A stretch of 23,137 nt of DNA, taken from the NCBI GenBank assembly GCA_037139735.1, contig JBAXFU010000050.1, forward strand, positions 1 through 23,137, given 5' to 3'. The position numbers and the translations under genes are program-made. Positions within the stretch are counted from its first letter, which is position 1. The number at the start of each line of letters is the position of its first letter. Shown piece by piece: positions 13,693-22,621 of the stretch. This DNA comes from UBA2402 sp037139735 (lineage in GTDB: Bacteria; Planctomycetota; Phycisphaerae; Phycisphaerales; UBA1924). The notes below the pieces were generated by a model. It was given only the letters and a program-made list of their open reading frames with translations, made no database searches and was not told the DNA's origin.

Positions 13693-14580
13693 TCACAGCC
13701 GCTCGAGCACGCCCGAACGCACCCACGCCGTCCGTCCGTCGTGCAGCCGCACAAGCACCCATTCGCCGCGTTCCTCCACGATGATCACCTCGAGTCCCGC
13801 CGTCAACGGTTCCTTGAAGCTCGGTTCGTACATCTCCGCAGGCCCTTGCCGTGCCGTCGTGCCCGCCGCCACGACCACCGCCTCGGGTTGCCTCCACCGA
13901 CGGAGATCGGCGGCCACCAAGGGCATGGCCGTCAGGGCGGCCGCCGCCAGCGTCGCCCATGGCATCCAGCGACGCACCTGACGGATTCCCCGAAGCCGAA
14001 GCAGCGCCAACCCCGCCGTCGCCATGTAGCAAGCCGCGGCGGCCCACAGCAGCCACCGTGGCGGGAAGACGGCGGCCAGTTGGCCGAGCGTCCAGCCGAC
14101 GAACCGGCCCAGCGATTCCATCGCGTCACGCCAGCCACCCTGCGAACCGCCGCTGTCGGACGTGCGAGCGGCGTCCGGTGCATATGCCTCGGTTCCCGCC
14201 GCCCGCCTCGCCGCCGCGAGCCCGTCCAACACGGCCCGATCGCGAGGCTCGATCGCCCCGGCCCGGCGGAACGCGGCGATGGCGCGTGGGGCGTCGCCCG
14301 CCAGCAACGAGGCGTTCCCGATGTTGCGTTCGAGGTCCGCGTTGCGAATGCCGCCGTCGGTCACGATCGTTCGCCATGCCGCCGCAGCCTTGGCGAATCG
14401 CTCGCGGGCCGCCGCAGGCACGCCCGCGGCGATGTCGAGCCCCGCTGCAAACTCGGTGGAACCTTCGCGGAAGTACGCTTCCAACGCCGGCCGATCCGGC
14501 GGCGTTGAAGCGCCCAAGGCCGGCATCGCCAGCACGCCCAGCAGCAAGATCCATCCCGTCATGGCGGCCATGATCCTCAT
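13693..14580 (-). CDS. batE: BatE-like protein: TPR plus two membrane helices plus SH3b domain
   Basis: 295 aa from ATG 14580; its ATG overlaps the batD stop as ATGA, indicating translational coupling. A signal peptide or N-terminal helix (MRIMAAMTGWILLLGVLAMPALG) precedes a TPR-type helical region (about 55-130, with NIGNASLLAGDAPRAIAAFR and IEPRDRAVLDGLAAA). Two transmembrane helices follow (about 176-196 and 206-225), then a C-terminal bacterial SH3 domain (233-295: AVVVAAGTTARQGP ... GEWVLVRLHDGRTAWVRSGVLERL). TPR plus two helices plus SH3b is the layout of BatE in Bacteroidetes aerotolerance operons. The TPR probably scaffolds the other Bat proteins and the SH3b may touch cell-wall or protein ligands; both roles are inferred. 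It is the last gene of the operon. Confidence 0.8.
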   Translation of the reverse strand: MRIMAAMTGWILLLGVLAMPALGASTPPDRPALEAYFREGSTEFAAGLDIAAGVPAAARERFAKAAAAWRTIVTDGGIRNADLERNIGNASLLAGDAPRAIAAFRRAGAIEPRDRAVLDGLAAARRAAGTEAYAPDAARTSDSGGSQGGWRDAMESLGRFVGWTLGQLAAVFPPRWLLWAAAACYMATAGLALLRLRGIRQVRRWMPWATLAAAALTAMPLVAADLRRWRQPEAVVVAAGTTARQGPAEMYEPSFKEPLTAGLEVIIVEERGEWVLVRLHDGRTAWVRSGVLERL

Positions 14581-16466
14581 TCGACCTCCCGCAGCATGAC
14601 CAGCAGTTCCCGGGCCCGCGCACGCAGTCGGTCCGGATGAGCCGACGCGGCGTCCCCGTAGGCGCCTCGTTCCAACGCGTCGAGAAGTTCGGCGGCCGCG
14701 CCCGCCGTCCCGGGCGGGAGCGAACCGGTCCGAGCATCGTCCGACGTGACGGCGTTGGCCGTCATCGCGAGGAAGGGGGCGAGCGCCATGCGGATCGCCC
14801 CGGTCATCTCGGCCACCGATCGCGAGCCGTCGAGCTCGCGTGCCGCACGCTTGAGCGCCGCCTGCCTCGCCGCTCGTGCCGGATCGGTCCTTCGGGCCAG
14901 CGTCCTCGTCGTCCACGCGATCAAGACGATCAGCGGCGGCAGCGAGAGCAATCCGATTCCCGGCAACGACGCGGCCATCGCCATGATGCTCACGTGCCGA
15001 TCCACCAGCGCGTCGAGCGAATCGACATTGGCGCCGACGCCCGCCGGTGCGCTGGTCAGTCGCGCCGGTGCGGCCGCCTTGGCCGTCACCGACGGCGCCA
15101 AAGGACCGGCCCCGGTGGCATCCGCCGCCGTGACACGCCGTGACGGACGGACCATGAGCGGAATCGGCGCGCTCTCGGCCAAGGCGTACGTCCCGGAAAC
15201 GGTATCGAAGAAGGGAAGACGAATGGCCGGAATCTGCGTGATCGAATCGGAGCGTGGACGCACGGTCGTGGTGAAGCGACGCTCACCATTGGATTCGCTC
15301 GCCGCCGCTTCCCATCCCTCGGGCGCCGACTTGAACGCCGCATCGAAGTCGGGTTGCTGCGTCAGGTCGGGGGGTGACAAGCCGGGCATCGGTTCCGGCC
15401 CTCGAATCGTGATCGTGAGCGGCACGGGGTCGCCCACGTTGGCTTCGGTGTTCGTCGACGCGGCCTCGATGGAGTAGCGTCCGATCAACCCCGTGAAGCC
15501 CGCCGGCTTTCCGTCGGCGGGCAAGGGACGAACCTGCAGCGTCAGGGAGTTGCCGGTGGTCACCGTCCTTCGTGTCTGGCTCAGGTCGTCAAAGGGCGAT
15601 TGGAAGAACCCTCGAGCACGCTGCCCGACCACCTCGTCGCACGCGACTCGATACGGACCGATCACCAAGGCACCCGCTTGTCGTGGCGTGACGACCAGAT
15701 CGAGCGTGAAGACGGGCACCGCCCTTCCGTCGAGCACGCCTTGCGATCGCGTGATCACCACCTCGCGGCCCAGGAACGGCACGCTTCGCCACGGTTCGTT
15801 GGGGTTGATCGGCGTGCCCCTGGACTTGGCGGGCCGCGGATCGAGCGCCTGCACGTCGAACATGTCGTCGCCATCGGGCCCGGTGAAGGCCGCGCTCTTC
15901 ACGTTCGCGCCCACCGACCAGACCAGTCGCAGTCGCATCGGCTCCCCGACGTAGCAGTCCGTCCGGTCCGACTCGAGCGAGAGGCGAAAGTTGGGGCTTT
16001 GCTGCGGTTCGTTCACGCGGAACTGAACCCGCGGCGCCCGAACCGGCTTTCCGTCGACCTCGAAGGTGAACGTGTCGACCGACGCTGGGCCGATCCGTTT
16101 CGGAGTGATCCGCCACTGCATGACGTACTTGAGCGATGAGTATTCGGTCACCCGTCCGTTGACGCTGATGGTCGACCGCATCGATTCGTCTCGGCCGCCC
16201 ATGTACTCCGCGTCCCACGCGTCGGAGGGTGGAAGCGTCGGAGGCTTGACGTCGGTGGCGCCCTCCACGGTGACCTGATAGACGAACGAGTCGCCCAGAT
16301 CCACCGTGGACTGCGACGTGGCCACGCTCGCCGTCGGCGACTCTGGCTGGTTCGCGCGTGCCTCAAGGGTCGCAAGGGCGATGAACATCGCGAACGTCAT
16401 GAAGCCCGCGACCGAGCTTCGCAACCATCCTGTCCATCGCTCTCTGAACTGCGGCTTGGGGTTCAT
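14577..16466 (-). CDS. batD: BatD family membrane protein
   Basis: 629 aa; ATG 16466 directly follows the stop of the batB-batC fusion with no gap. Signal peptide or anchor at about 15-38 (SSVAGFMTFAMFIALATLEARA). The extracytoplasmic part is a chain of beta-sandwich segments beginning with the typical BatD opening (ASVATSQSTVDLGDSFVYQVTVEGA), with later repeats at FRLSLESDRTDCYVGEPMRL and YSIEAASTNTEANVGDPVPL, each having the 'vGdpv.l.v' turn. One transmembrane helix follows at about 492-518, then a cytoplasmic helical tail of about 110 residues. In Bat systems BatD is thought to stand outside the membrane next to the VWA proteins; no catalytic motif is expected and none is seen. The stop overlaps batE by 4 nt. 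Confidence 0.87.
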   Translation of the reverse strand: MNPKPQFRERWTGWLRSSVAGFMTFAMFIALATLEARANQPESPTASVATSQSTVDLGDSFVYQVTVEGATDVKPPTLPPSDAWDAEYMGGRDESMRSTISVNGRVTEYSSLKYVMQWRITPKRIGPASVDTFTFEVDGKPVRAPRVQFRVNEPQQSPNFRLSLESDRTDCYVGEPMRLRLVWSVGANVKSAAFTGPDGDDMFDVQALDPRPAKSRGTPINPNEPWRSVPFLGREVVITRSQGVLDGRAVPVFTLDLVVTPRQAGALVIGPYRVACDEVVGQRARGFFQSPFDDLSQTRRTVTTGNSLTLQVRPLPADGKPAGFTGLIGRYSIEAASTNTEANVGDPVPLTITIRGPEPMPGLSPPDLTQQPDFDAAFKSAPEGWEAAASESNGERRFTTTVRPRSDSITQIPAIRLPFFDTVSGTYALAESAPIPLMVRPSRRVTAADATGAGPLAPSVTAKAAAPARLTSAPAGVGANVDSLDALVDRHVSIMAMAASLPGIGLLSLPPLIVLIAWTTRTLARRTDPARAARQAALKRAARELDGSRSVAEMTGAIRMALAPFLAMTANAVTSDDARTGSLPPGTAGAAAELLDALERGAYGDAASAHPDRLRARARELLVMLREVE

Positions 16467-18569
16467 TCACCAGTCCCTTTCCACCGGTTGCGGCTTGCCT
16501 CGCATGGCTCTGAACGCCTGACGACGCGCTTCACGCAGACGCCGTTCGCGGTCGAGGAGGTCCGAGGCGGTCTGGTCGTACGAAGGTTGCTGCGGCTTGG
16601 AGTCGCCCTGCTTGCCCTGCTGATCGGGCTTGGACGCTTGTTCATGGCGGGAGGCTTCGCGTTCGGCGGAGGCCGCCGCCTCCAAGTGTTCAGCCGCCTT
16701 CTCCTGCTCCTGCCGGGCACGATCGAGATCGCCGCCCTTGAGCGCCTCCGAGGCCCGATCCTGCGCTTCACGCGCTTGTTGGAGGTCCCGGGCCGCCTGT
16801 TCCGAAGGGCGTTGGGACGACGATTGCTGACGCTTCGTCGCGTCGTTCACCTGCTGCTGCTGCTCCGCCGCCTCCTCGGTGCGTCGTGCTCGCTCCGACG
16901 CCTGTTCGCTCGCTTTGGCCTTGGCGCTCTCTTCCGCGGCATCGCGCTGCCGCTTCGCAAGGTCGGAGAGCTCCTTGCTCTGTTGATCGTGCGGGTCTCC
17001 CCGTCCCTTCGAATCCTGCGACGGTTTGTCCTTGCCGTCGCCGGACTGCTGCTGCTGCTCCTGCTTCCGACGCTCCTCCTCCCGGATCTCCTGCATCCGG
17101 CGACGACAGATCTCGACGTTGCGAGCCGCTTCCTGATCCGATGGGTCCACTTCAAGCGCGGCACGGAAGGCTCGCGACGCGGCTTCGAGCAGCGACAGAC
17201 GCTGGTCCGCGCTGGTGGTGTCGGCGGCTGGCGACGCCGGGGCAACCCGGTCGGGCATCGCCTGTCGATACAACGACTGGCCGAGGTTGTAGCGTGCCTT
17301 GCCCGCCAGCGATGCGTCGCGGGTCGCGAGATCGGCCGCCTTGAACTTCTCGGCCGCCTCGGCGAGTTTGCCTTCGAGGAAAAGCGTTCGTCCCTCGTTG
17401 TAGGTGTCGGCGGCGGAAGGCGTCGGTGCGGATGGGGGTGGCGACGCCGCGGCCCGGGGCGACATCGCCGCGACCGACGCCACCAGCACGGCGGCCGCGA
17501 TGCCGCGGGGGAAGCCGGCGCTGCGAGAAGGCCGCCGTCTGGCCAGCGGCACCAGCGGCTCGACGACGAGGCAGATCGCCGCCAGCCCCAGGAACCACGG
17601 AAAGAGCTCGCGGTACGTGACGGTGGCGAGTTGCGACGTTGCTCCCTGTTCGGCCGACGCGATCAGGTCTCGGTAGACGGTGTCGAAGTCCATCGTGCCG
17701 GTGCCGACATGCAGGAACACCCCTTGACCGCCCGCCTCGCGAGCCGCGTTCGTGATGGCCGCAAGCGTGGTTCCGTCGAGCCTGCTGCGGACCTGCGAGC
17801 CATCATGTTCGACATAGCGGTTCTCGGCGGCCTGATCGGCCGGAACGAGCGATCCCTCGAGCTCGCTGCCGATGCCGACCGCGATGATGCGGATGCCGGC
17901 CTCGCCCGCCGCTTTCGCCGCTTCCACCGGAAAGCTCCCTTGATCCTCGCCGTCGGTGAAGAGGATGATGTCGCGGTGGCGGCCTTGACCGGGTTCGAGG
18001 ACGTCGGTCATCGCCTTGCGGATGGCGTCGCCGATGAGCGTGCCGCCGCGGGGCGCCGATGCCGGCGAGAGTTCATCGAGTTCCATCCGGAAGAAGCCGT
18101 GGTCCAGCGTCAGCGGACACTTCACGACCGGGACGCCCGCGAAGGCCACCAAACCCACGCGGTCGCCGCCGATGGTGTTCACCAGATCGTTGATCCAGAG
18201 CTTGGTGCGGCTCAGGCGGTCCGGCACCACGTCGCGCGACAGCATGCTCCGAGAGACGTCCACCACGAACACCAGGTCGCGACCTCGGACGGACACCTGC
18301 TCGGCCACCGGATCCGACTGCGGTCGAGCCGCCGCGATGGCGATCGCGGCCGCTCCGGTGGCCGCCAGCACGGCCCGGGCCCATGCAGCCCCGGTCCGAG
18401 GCAGCCGATCTTCCGCGGCATCGCCCAGAAACCGATGCAGGCCCTCCCGCCGCCAACGCGACGACAGCCAGACGCCCGGCAACGCCGCCGCCGCCAAGGC
18501 GAGCAGCGCCAGCCACTCGGGATTCGCGAACCGCCACGGCGAAGCGGCCATGAGCAGGATCGATGGCAT
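16467..18569 (-). CDS. batB: BatB-BatC fusion: membrane VWA protein fused to TPR and Gln-rich coiled region
   Basis: 700 aa from ATG 18569, which overlaps the batA stop as TGATG and has AGGAGG 8 nt upstream (18578-18583). Residues 1-345 are BatB-like: helices at about 14-36 and 63-82, a VWA domain (about 98-300) with MIDAS DVSRS (104-108), Thr177 in RGGTLIGD and TDGED (205-209), and a third helix (323-345). A fourth helix (about 354-372, FPRGIAAAVLVASVAAM) looks like the leftover signal peptide of BatC. It is followed by TPR repeats (about 385-490: ADTYNEGRTLFLEGKLAEAAEKF, then FRAALEVDPSDQEAARNVEI) and a highly charged, Gln-rich, coiled-coil-prone tail to 700. Usually BatB and BatC are separate genes. 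Four helices put the VWA and TPR parts on the same side of the membrane. No frameshift is needed to read the fusion. Confidence 0.87.
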   Translation of the reverse strand: MPSILLMAASPWRFANPEWLALLALAAAALPGVWLSSRWRREGLHRFLGDAAEDRLPRTGAAWARAVLAATGAAAIAIAAARPQSDPVAEQVSVRGRDLVFVVDVSRSMLSRDVVPDRLSRTKLWINDLVNTIGGDRVGLVAFAGVPVVKCPLTLDHGFFRMELDELSPASAPRGGTLIGDAIRKAMTDVLEPGQGRHRDIILFTDGEDQGSFPVEAAKAAGEAGIRIIAVGIGSELEGSLVPADQAAENRYVEHDGSQVRSRLDGTTLAAITNAAREAGGQGVFLHVGTGTMDFDTVYRDLIASAEQGATSQLATVTYRELFPWFLGLAAICLVVEPLVPLARRRPSRSAGFPRGIAAAVLVASVAAMSPRAAASPPPSAPTPSAADTYNEGRTLFLEGKLAEAAEKFKAADLATRDASLAGKARYNLGQSLYRQAMPDRVAPASPAADTTSADQRLSLLEAASRAFRAALEVDPSDQEAARNVEICRRRMQEIREEERRKQEQQQQSGDGKDKPSQDSKGRGDPHDQQSKELSDLAKRQRDAAEESAKAKASEQASERARRTEEAAEQQQQVNDATKRQQSSSQRPSEQAARDLQQAREAQDRASEALKGGDLDRARQEQEKAAEHLEAAASAEREASRHEQASKPDQQGKQGDSKPQQPSYDQTASDLLDRERRLREARRQAFRAMRGKPQPVERDW

Positions 18570-19636
18570 CAGGTGATCCTCCTCACGACCAGCGACGCCA
18601 AGAGCCACTCTGCCGCGAGAAGGCCCGCGGCCGCGAGCGAGAGGGGAAGGAAGCGTTCCTTCTTGCTCGAGTGCCTGGTCGAGTCGATGCGGGACTTTTC
18701 GAGCGAGTCGATCGCCGCGTACGCATCCTCGAGCGACTTGGTGGTGCCCGCCGAGAAGTACGCGCCGCCCGTCGATTCGGCGATCCGTGTCAACAGCCGC
18801 TCGTCGACGGCGTTGCCCCGAGAGACCACTTGGCGACCGAACAGCGTGTCGATGGTGGCGGTGCGATCGCCCGCTCCGACGCCGATGGCGTAGATCCGGA
18901 TGCCCCAACGCCGCGACAGTTCCGCGGCGTCGACAGGCGAGGTTTCGCCCGCGTTGTTCTGGCCGTCGGTCATGAGGACGATCACCTTGCTCTTGATCTC
19001 GAACGACGGCTTGCCGCCTTCCCGCGAGGTCGCCCTTGCGACTTCCTCCTCGGCCCGCTTGAGGCGGGAAGCGGCCAAGGCGAGCGCGTCGCCGATGGCG
19101 GTGCCGTCCTCGGCCTCGCGATTCTCCACCGGTTGCAGTCTCGCCGCCGCGTCGAGCAAGGGGCCGTGCACCCGCGCCATCGGCGAGATCGTGTCGGCGA
19201 ACCGCGCGAAGGCGATCAGGCCCACCATGTCTCCCTCGCGGCCGCGAAGCGAGCCTCCGTCGCCCTTCACGAAGTCGACCAGCGCCTTGCGGGCCACCTC
19301 GTTCTTTGTCGCGGACTCGTTGTCCGGCATCGGCTCTCGCATGCTGCCGGATCGGTCGTAGACCACTTGAATCGCCACGCCCTCGGTCGACGTGGTCGTC
19401 CATCCCGTCGTCTCCTGCGGCCTGGCCAACGCCACGACAATGCACCCCACGGCGCAAAGCCGGAGGAACTCCGGCATGCCGCGAAGGCGGACTCGCCATG
19501 TGGCGCCGCGAACCCAAGGCGCGTCGCCGATGCCCGGCAGCGCGACGGGTTGAACTCGATCCAGCCGCCGACGGAGCAGGGGCAGTAGCGGCAAGACCGC
19601 CAACAGCAGCAGCACCCACGGGTGGGCGAAGGTCAT
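18569..19636 (-). CDS. batA: BatA-like membrane VWA protein
   Basis: 355 aa; ATG 19636 overlaps the previous stop as ATGA. Layout: helix 1 at about 6-21 (PWVLLLLAVLPLLPLL), the BatA-type linker LDRVQPVALPG, helix 2 at about 55-71 ending in VALARPQ (the 'ARPq' motif common to BatA and BatB), a VWA domain with complete MIDAS (DRSGS 94-98, Thr179 in DGTAIGDAL, TDGQNN 223-228), and a C-terminal helix (329-351). A complete MIDAS implies divalent-cation-dependent protein binding. In the Bat model, BatA and BatB form a membrane complex acted on by the MoxR ATPase. The VWA contains an insertion-like charged stretch (KRAEEEVARATSREGGKP) before the TDG strand. Confidence 0.9.
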   Translation of the reverse strand: MTFAHPWVLLLLAVLPLLPLLRRRLDRVQPVALPGIGDAPWVRGATWRVRLRGMPEFLRLCAVGCIVVALARPQETTGWTTTSTEGVAIQVVYDRSGSMREPMPDNESATKNEVARKALVDFVKGDGGSLRGREGDMVGLIAFARFADTISPMARVHGPLLDAAARLQPVENREAEDGTAIGDALALAASRLKRAEEEVARATSREGGKPSFEIKSKVIVLMTDGQNNAGETSPVDAAELSRRWGIRIYAIGVGAGDRTATIDTLFGRQVVSRGNAVDERLLTRIAESTGGAYFSAGTTKSLEDAYAAIDSLEKSRIDSTRHSSKKERFLPLSLAAAGLLAAEWLLASLVVRRIT

Positions 19637-20661
19637 CGCGCCCCCTTCGCGTCATGTCGCGGCATCGCGTGCAGGCGTGCGACCATGTCCACCACGTCGC
19701 GACGCAGCGACTCCAACGCGTCCATCGAGCACGGGTCGCTCGAGAACCGTCGTTCGTCGATCCGGGCCAGCAGCGGTCTTGCGGCCTCGAGCATCCCCCG
19801 GCGTTCGTCGCCGAACACCGGGCCGTCCGCCGCCGCCTCCACGCCGGTCATCGCGGCGGCACGGGGGCTCACTCGGTCGGCCAAGGCGATCCGGAGGGAG
19901 CGTGCGAGGTCATCGAGCGAGGGTCGCACGGACGACGGATCGCCCGGGTTCAGCCGCACGGCGTTCGCCAAGGCGAACGCGGCATCGACCGGATCTCGCT
20001 CGATCGGGCGTCGCCGCCTGCCGGCCGCCCAGGCGGCGATGACCGCCAAGGCGACGCCCGACACGATGGCGGCGGGGATCAGCACCCAACGGCCGCTGCT
20101 CGCCTCGGCGAAATGCTCGTCGCGGAGTGGTCCCGGATCGAGGGCGTCGCTCGAGGCTCCGCCCTGCGTCGGCGCGGGAAGCAACGACCGCACCTCGACG
20201 ACGGTGGGGGACGTTCTTGCAACGCCGCGCTCCGACTCGTTGCGGCTCCACGCAGCCTCGAGCACGGGCGTCGCGTAGCGGCCGGGAAGGAAGGGCTCGA
20301 GGACCAGCCGCCGGACCATCGACAGCCGCGGCGGCGTCCCCTCGAGCGTCGCGGGTTCATCGACGCTCGCGACGACGGAGAAGTCGCCGGCCTTCGCCCC
20401 CGGGGCCGGGATCGGCGGAAGGGAGACCCGCACGTCGACGGGCGACAGCACCCTCCAGGTCACCGTCAGCCATTCGGCCGCGAGCATGGTCGAGCGATCC
20501 AGTTCCTGTTCGATGACGATCGGTCCACCCTCGACTCGTTGGACATCGCCCGAGGGGTCGTGGAGCGTCGGCTTCGCCGGTGCATGCGCCGCAAGCAGCG
20601 CCACGGCCGCCGCGACTGCGGCGGCATGGACGCGAGCGACATGGAGGCGGTCGGTCTTCAC
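19633..20661 (-). CDS. Single-pass membrane protein, short BatD-like / DUF4381-like component of the Bat operon
   Basis: 342 aa from GTG 20661, which overlaps the DUF58 stop as GTGA; the open frame upstream of that overlaps the DUF58 gene and is not coding. Signal peptide at about 1-30 (HAAAVAAAVALLAAHAPA), an extracytoplasmic beta-rich region of about 160 residues (LTVTWRVLSPVDVRVSLPP, then LVLEPFLPGRYATPVLEA), one transmembrane helix (192-214) followed by RRRR, then a helical cytoplasmic tail of about 125 residues. Architecture and position match the BatD-like or DUF4381-type proteins found between DUF58 and BatA, and it resembles a half-length BatD; the family call is by architecture only. 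It probably contacts the VWA proteins. The stop overlaps batA by 4 nt. Confidence 0.72.
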   Translation of the reverse strand: MKTDRLHVARVHAAAVAAAVALLAAHAPAKPTLHDPSGDVQRVEGGPIVIEQELDRSTMLAAEWLTVTWRVLSPVDVRVSLPPIPAPGAKAGDFSVVASVDEPATLEGTPPRLSMVRRLVLEPFLPGRYATPVLEAAWSRNESERGVARTSPTVVEVRSLLPAPTQGGASSDALDPGPLRDEHFAEASSGRWVLIPAAIVSGVALAVIAAWAAGRRRRPIERDPVDAAFALANAVRLNPGDPSSVRPSLDDLARSLRIALADRVSPRAAAMTGVEAAADGPVFGDERRGMLEAARPLLARIDERRFSSDPCSMDALESLRRDVVDMVARLHAMPRHDAKGAR

Positions 20662-21584
20662 GAGCGTCGTCCTTCGCGAAGTCGAAGCGCCTTGGCGAGC
20701 TCCGGGACGAACGGTCGATCCGTCGAGAGGTTGATCCGCTCGATCTCGGCGGCGGCCAGCGACGACTCCACGGCGATCTGCCTCGCACTCGCATCGGCTT
20801 CGAATCGTTGACGGAACGTGCGTGAGGAAGTGTCGATCCACCGGAGCAGGCCGGTTTCGGGATCGATCACCTGCGCCAGCCCGACGTCGGGCAGCCGGGA
20901 TTCGCGAGGGTCGCTGACCTGCACGGCGATCACCTCGTGGCGACGGGCGAGCAGGCGCAGGGCGGTTTCCAGCGAAGGACGGGGGCGAGCGACCGGCGAG
21001 GCGGGGCCGTCCACGCCGATGAAGTCGGAGATGAGGAAGACAATGCCCCTGCCGCGGAGCATTCGACCGAGGTGCATGGCCGCGCCGGCCACGTCGGTGC
21101 CGCGGGAACGAGGCGAAAAGTCGAGCAACTCGCGGAGCAGTCGCAGGGAGTGCACCCGGCCCTTGGCCGGGGGCAGGAAGAACTCGACCTCGTCGGTGAA
21201 GAGGCAGAGACCGGTTCGATCGTTGTTCGACGCCGCGGCGAAGGCGAGGATCGCGGCGGTCTCGATGGCGATGCGTCGCTTGGACCGAGCGGTCGCGCCC
21301 GTTCCCGAGGCGAAGTCGCCCGAGGCCGAGAGGTCGACGGCGAGCGTCACCGTCAACTCCCGTTCCTCGACGAACCGCTTGATGAAGGGGCGTCCGGCGC
21401 GGGCGGTGACGTTCCAGTCGATGGCGCGAACATCGTCGCCAGGTTCGTACTCGCGGACGTCGGCGAACTCGATGCCGCGGCCCTTGAAGGCCGTGTGGTA
21501 GTCGCCCGCGAAGAGACCCTCGACCCGCCGCCGGGTTCGGACCTGCAGTCGCCTGACCTCTCGCATCAGTTCCTGGGGAAGCAT
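20658..21584 (-). CDS. DUF58 family protein (VWA-like, Bat operon)
   Basis: 308 aa, soluble, no transmembrane helix. It contains the defining DUF58 block GRGIEF-x4-EYEPGDDVRAIDW (35-57), followed by NVTARAGRPFIKRFVEERE and then a VWA-like Rossmann core with DLSAS (84-88) and LISDF later, a degenerate MIDAS. The start ATG 21584 lies 26 nt after the moxR stop and has no clear Shine-Dalgarno. An alternative start at Met7 (21566) has AGGAA only 3 nt upstream, so the start is uncertain by six codons. DUF58 proteins nearly always sit beside MoxR ATPases and are thought to be their partners or adaptors; biochemical function is not established. Confidence 0.92.
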   Translation of the reverse strand: MLPQELMREVRRLQVRTRRRVEGLFAGDYHTAFKGRGIEFADVREYEPGDDVRAIDWNVTARAGRPFIKRFVEERELTVTLAVDLSASGDFASGTGATARSKRRIAIETAAILAFAAASNNDRTGLCLFTDEVEFFLPPAKGRVHSLRLLRELLDFSPRSRGTDVAGAAMHLGRMLRGRGIVFLISDFIGVDGPASPVARPRPSLETALRLLARRHEVIAVQVSDPRESRLPDVGLAQVIDPETGLLRWIDTSSRTFRQRFEADASARQIAVESSLAAAEIERINLSTDRPFVPELAKALRLREGRRS

Positions 21585-21610
21585 GGCGCGGTGGGGTGGG
21601 GGCGAGTGAC

Positions 21611-22594
21611 TCAGGGGACGGGCACGTGATCGAGGATCCGCTGGACGAGCCGGTCGCTGTCGAGCTCCTCGGCCTGCGCCTCGTAGCTCGCGATCACGCG
21701 GTGGCGGAGCACGTCGAGCGCCACCGCCTTGACGTCGGCGGGCATCGCGAACGATCGGCCCTGCATCAGGGCGTGCGTCTTGGCCGCGATCGCCAGGTTG
21801 ATGCTCGCCCTGGGCGAAGCCCCGAACTCGATCAGGCGACCGATGTCGAGGCCGAACTCCGAGGGGCGGCGGCTTGCGTGAACCACGGAAACGATGTAAT
21901 CCTTGATGCGGTCGTCGAGGCGAACATCGTCCACGAGTCGACGGGCCTCGTCGAGTTGCTCAAGCGTCACGACCGGCTCGACCGTCGGGGCGGGGCGAGT
22001 GCTCGCCATCCGATCGATGATCTCCCGCTCCTGGGCCCGGGTGGGGTAGTCCACGCGGAGCTTGAGCATGAATCGGTCGACCTGCGCCTCGGGCAGCGCG
22101 TAGGTGCCTTCCTGTTCGATGGGGTTCTGGGTGGCCAGCACCAGGAAGGGAGCGTCGAGGGGATAGGTCGTGTCCCCGATGGTGACCCGGCGCTCCTGCA
22201 TCGCCTCGAGCAGCGCGGATTGCACCTTGGCCGGCGCCCGGTTGATCTCGTCGGCGAGCACGATGTTCGCGAAGATCGGTCCCTTTCTGGGCGAGAACGT
22301 GCCGTCCCGCGGGCTGTAGACCAGCGTGCCGATGAGGTCGGCGGGCAGCAGGTCGGGCGTGAACTGGATGCGGGCGAACTTCGCGTGAATCGCGCGGGCC
22401 AGCGTGTTCACCGTCAGCGTCTTGGCCAACCCGGGCACGCCCTCGAGCAGCACGTGGCCGCCCGCCAGCAAGCCCAGCACCAGCCGCTCCACCATGGCCC
22501 CTTGGCCGACCACCACCCGGCCGACCGTGTCGAGCAGCGTCCTGATCGTCGCGGCGGCCGCCTGCGTCCGGGAATCCAGCGTGGAGTCGTTCAT
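21611..22594 (-). CDS. moxR: MoxR family AAA+ ATPase
   Basis: 327 aa from ATG 22594, with GGAAG (22603-22607) 8 nt upstream; an in-frame ATG at 22654 would overlap the proposed promoter. AAA+ features: Walker A GVPGLAKT (52-59), Walker B IVLADE (111-116) followed by NRAPAKVQSALLEAMQE, sensor 1 ATQNP (154-158), and LPEAQVDRF (167-175) with the arginine-finger region; the C-terminal lid has GASPRASINLA, the MoxR sensor-2 motif. The protein probably acts as a cytoplasmic chaperone that remodels or activates the VWA proteins encoded downstream. First gene of the seven-gene operon. Confidence 0.95.
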   Translation of the reverse strand: MNDSTLDSRTQAAAATIRTLLDTVGRVVVGQGAMVERLVLGLLAGGHVLLEGVPGLAKTLTVNTLARAIHAKFARIQFTPDLLPADLIGTLVYSPRDGTFSPRKGPIFANIVLADEINRAPAKVQSALLEAMQERRVTIGDTTYPLDAPFLVLATQNPIEQEGTYALPEAQVDRFMLKLRVDYPTRAQEREIIDRMASTRPAPTVEPVVTLEQLDEARRLVDDVRLDDRIKDYIVSVVHASRRPSEFGLDIGRLIEFGASPRASINLAIAAKTHALMQGRSFAMPADVKAVALDVLRHRVIASYEAQAEELDSDRLVQRILDHVPVP

Positions 22595-22621
22595 GCCGTG
22601 TGCTTCCAAGCGTGAGACCCC

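Noticed and set aside
11279..13981. 900-codon + strand frame and a 661-codon - strand frame over the calpain-like gene
   Set aside because: Both are Arg/His-rich shadows; the real frame shows FN3-like repeats, a catalytic triad and a strong Shine-Dalgarno.
16488..18893. Very long open frame on the + strand (about 800 codons) across the Bat genes
   Set aside because: It is antisense to batB and batA, has Arg/Leu/Ala-biased composition and no recognisable domain. High GC makes stop-free shadow frames common.
19637..20841. Extended starts for several Bat-operon frames (e.g. 20841 for the short BatD-like gene, 19655 for the BatB frame)
   Set aside because: The extensions lie inside the upstream coding genes in another frame and show no homology. 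The chosen starts give the usual 1-4 nt overlaps.
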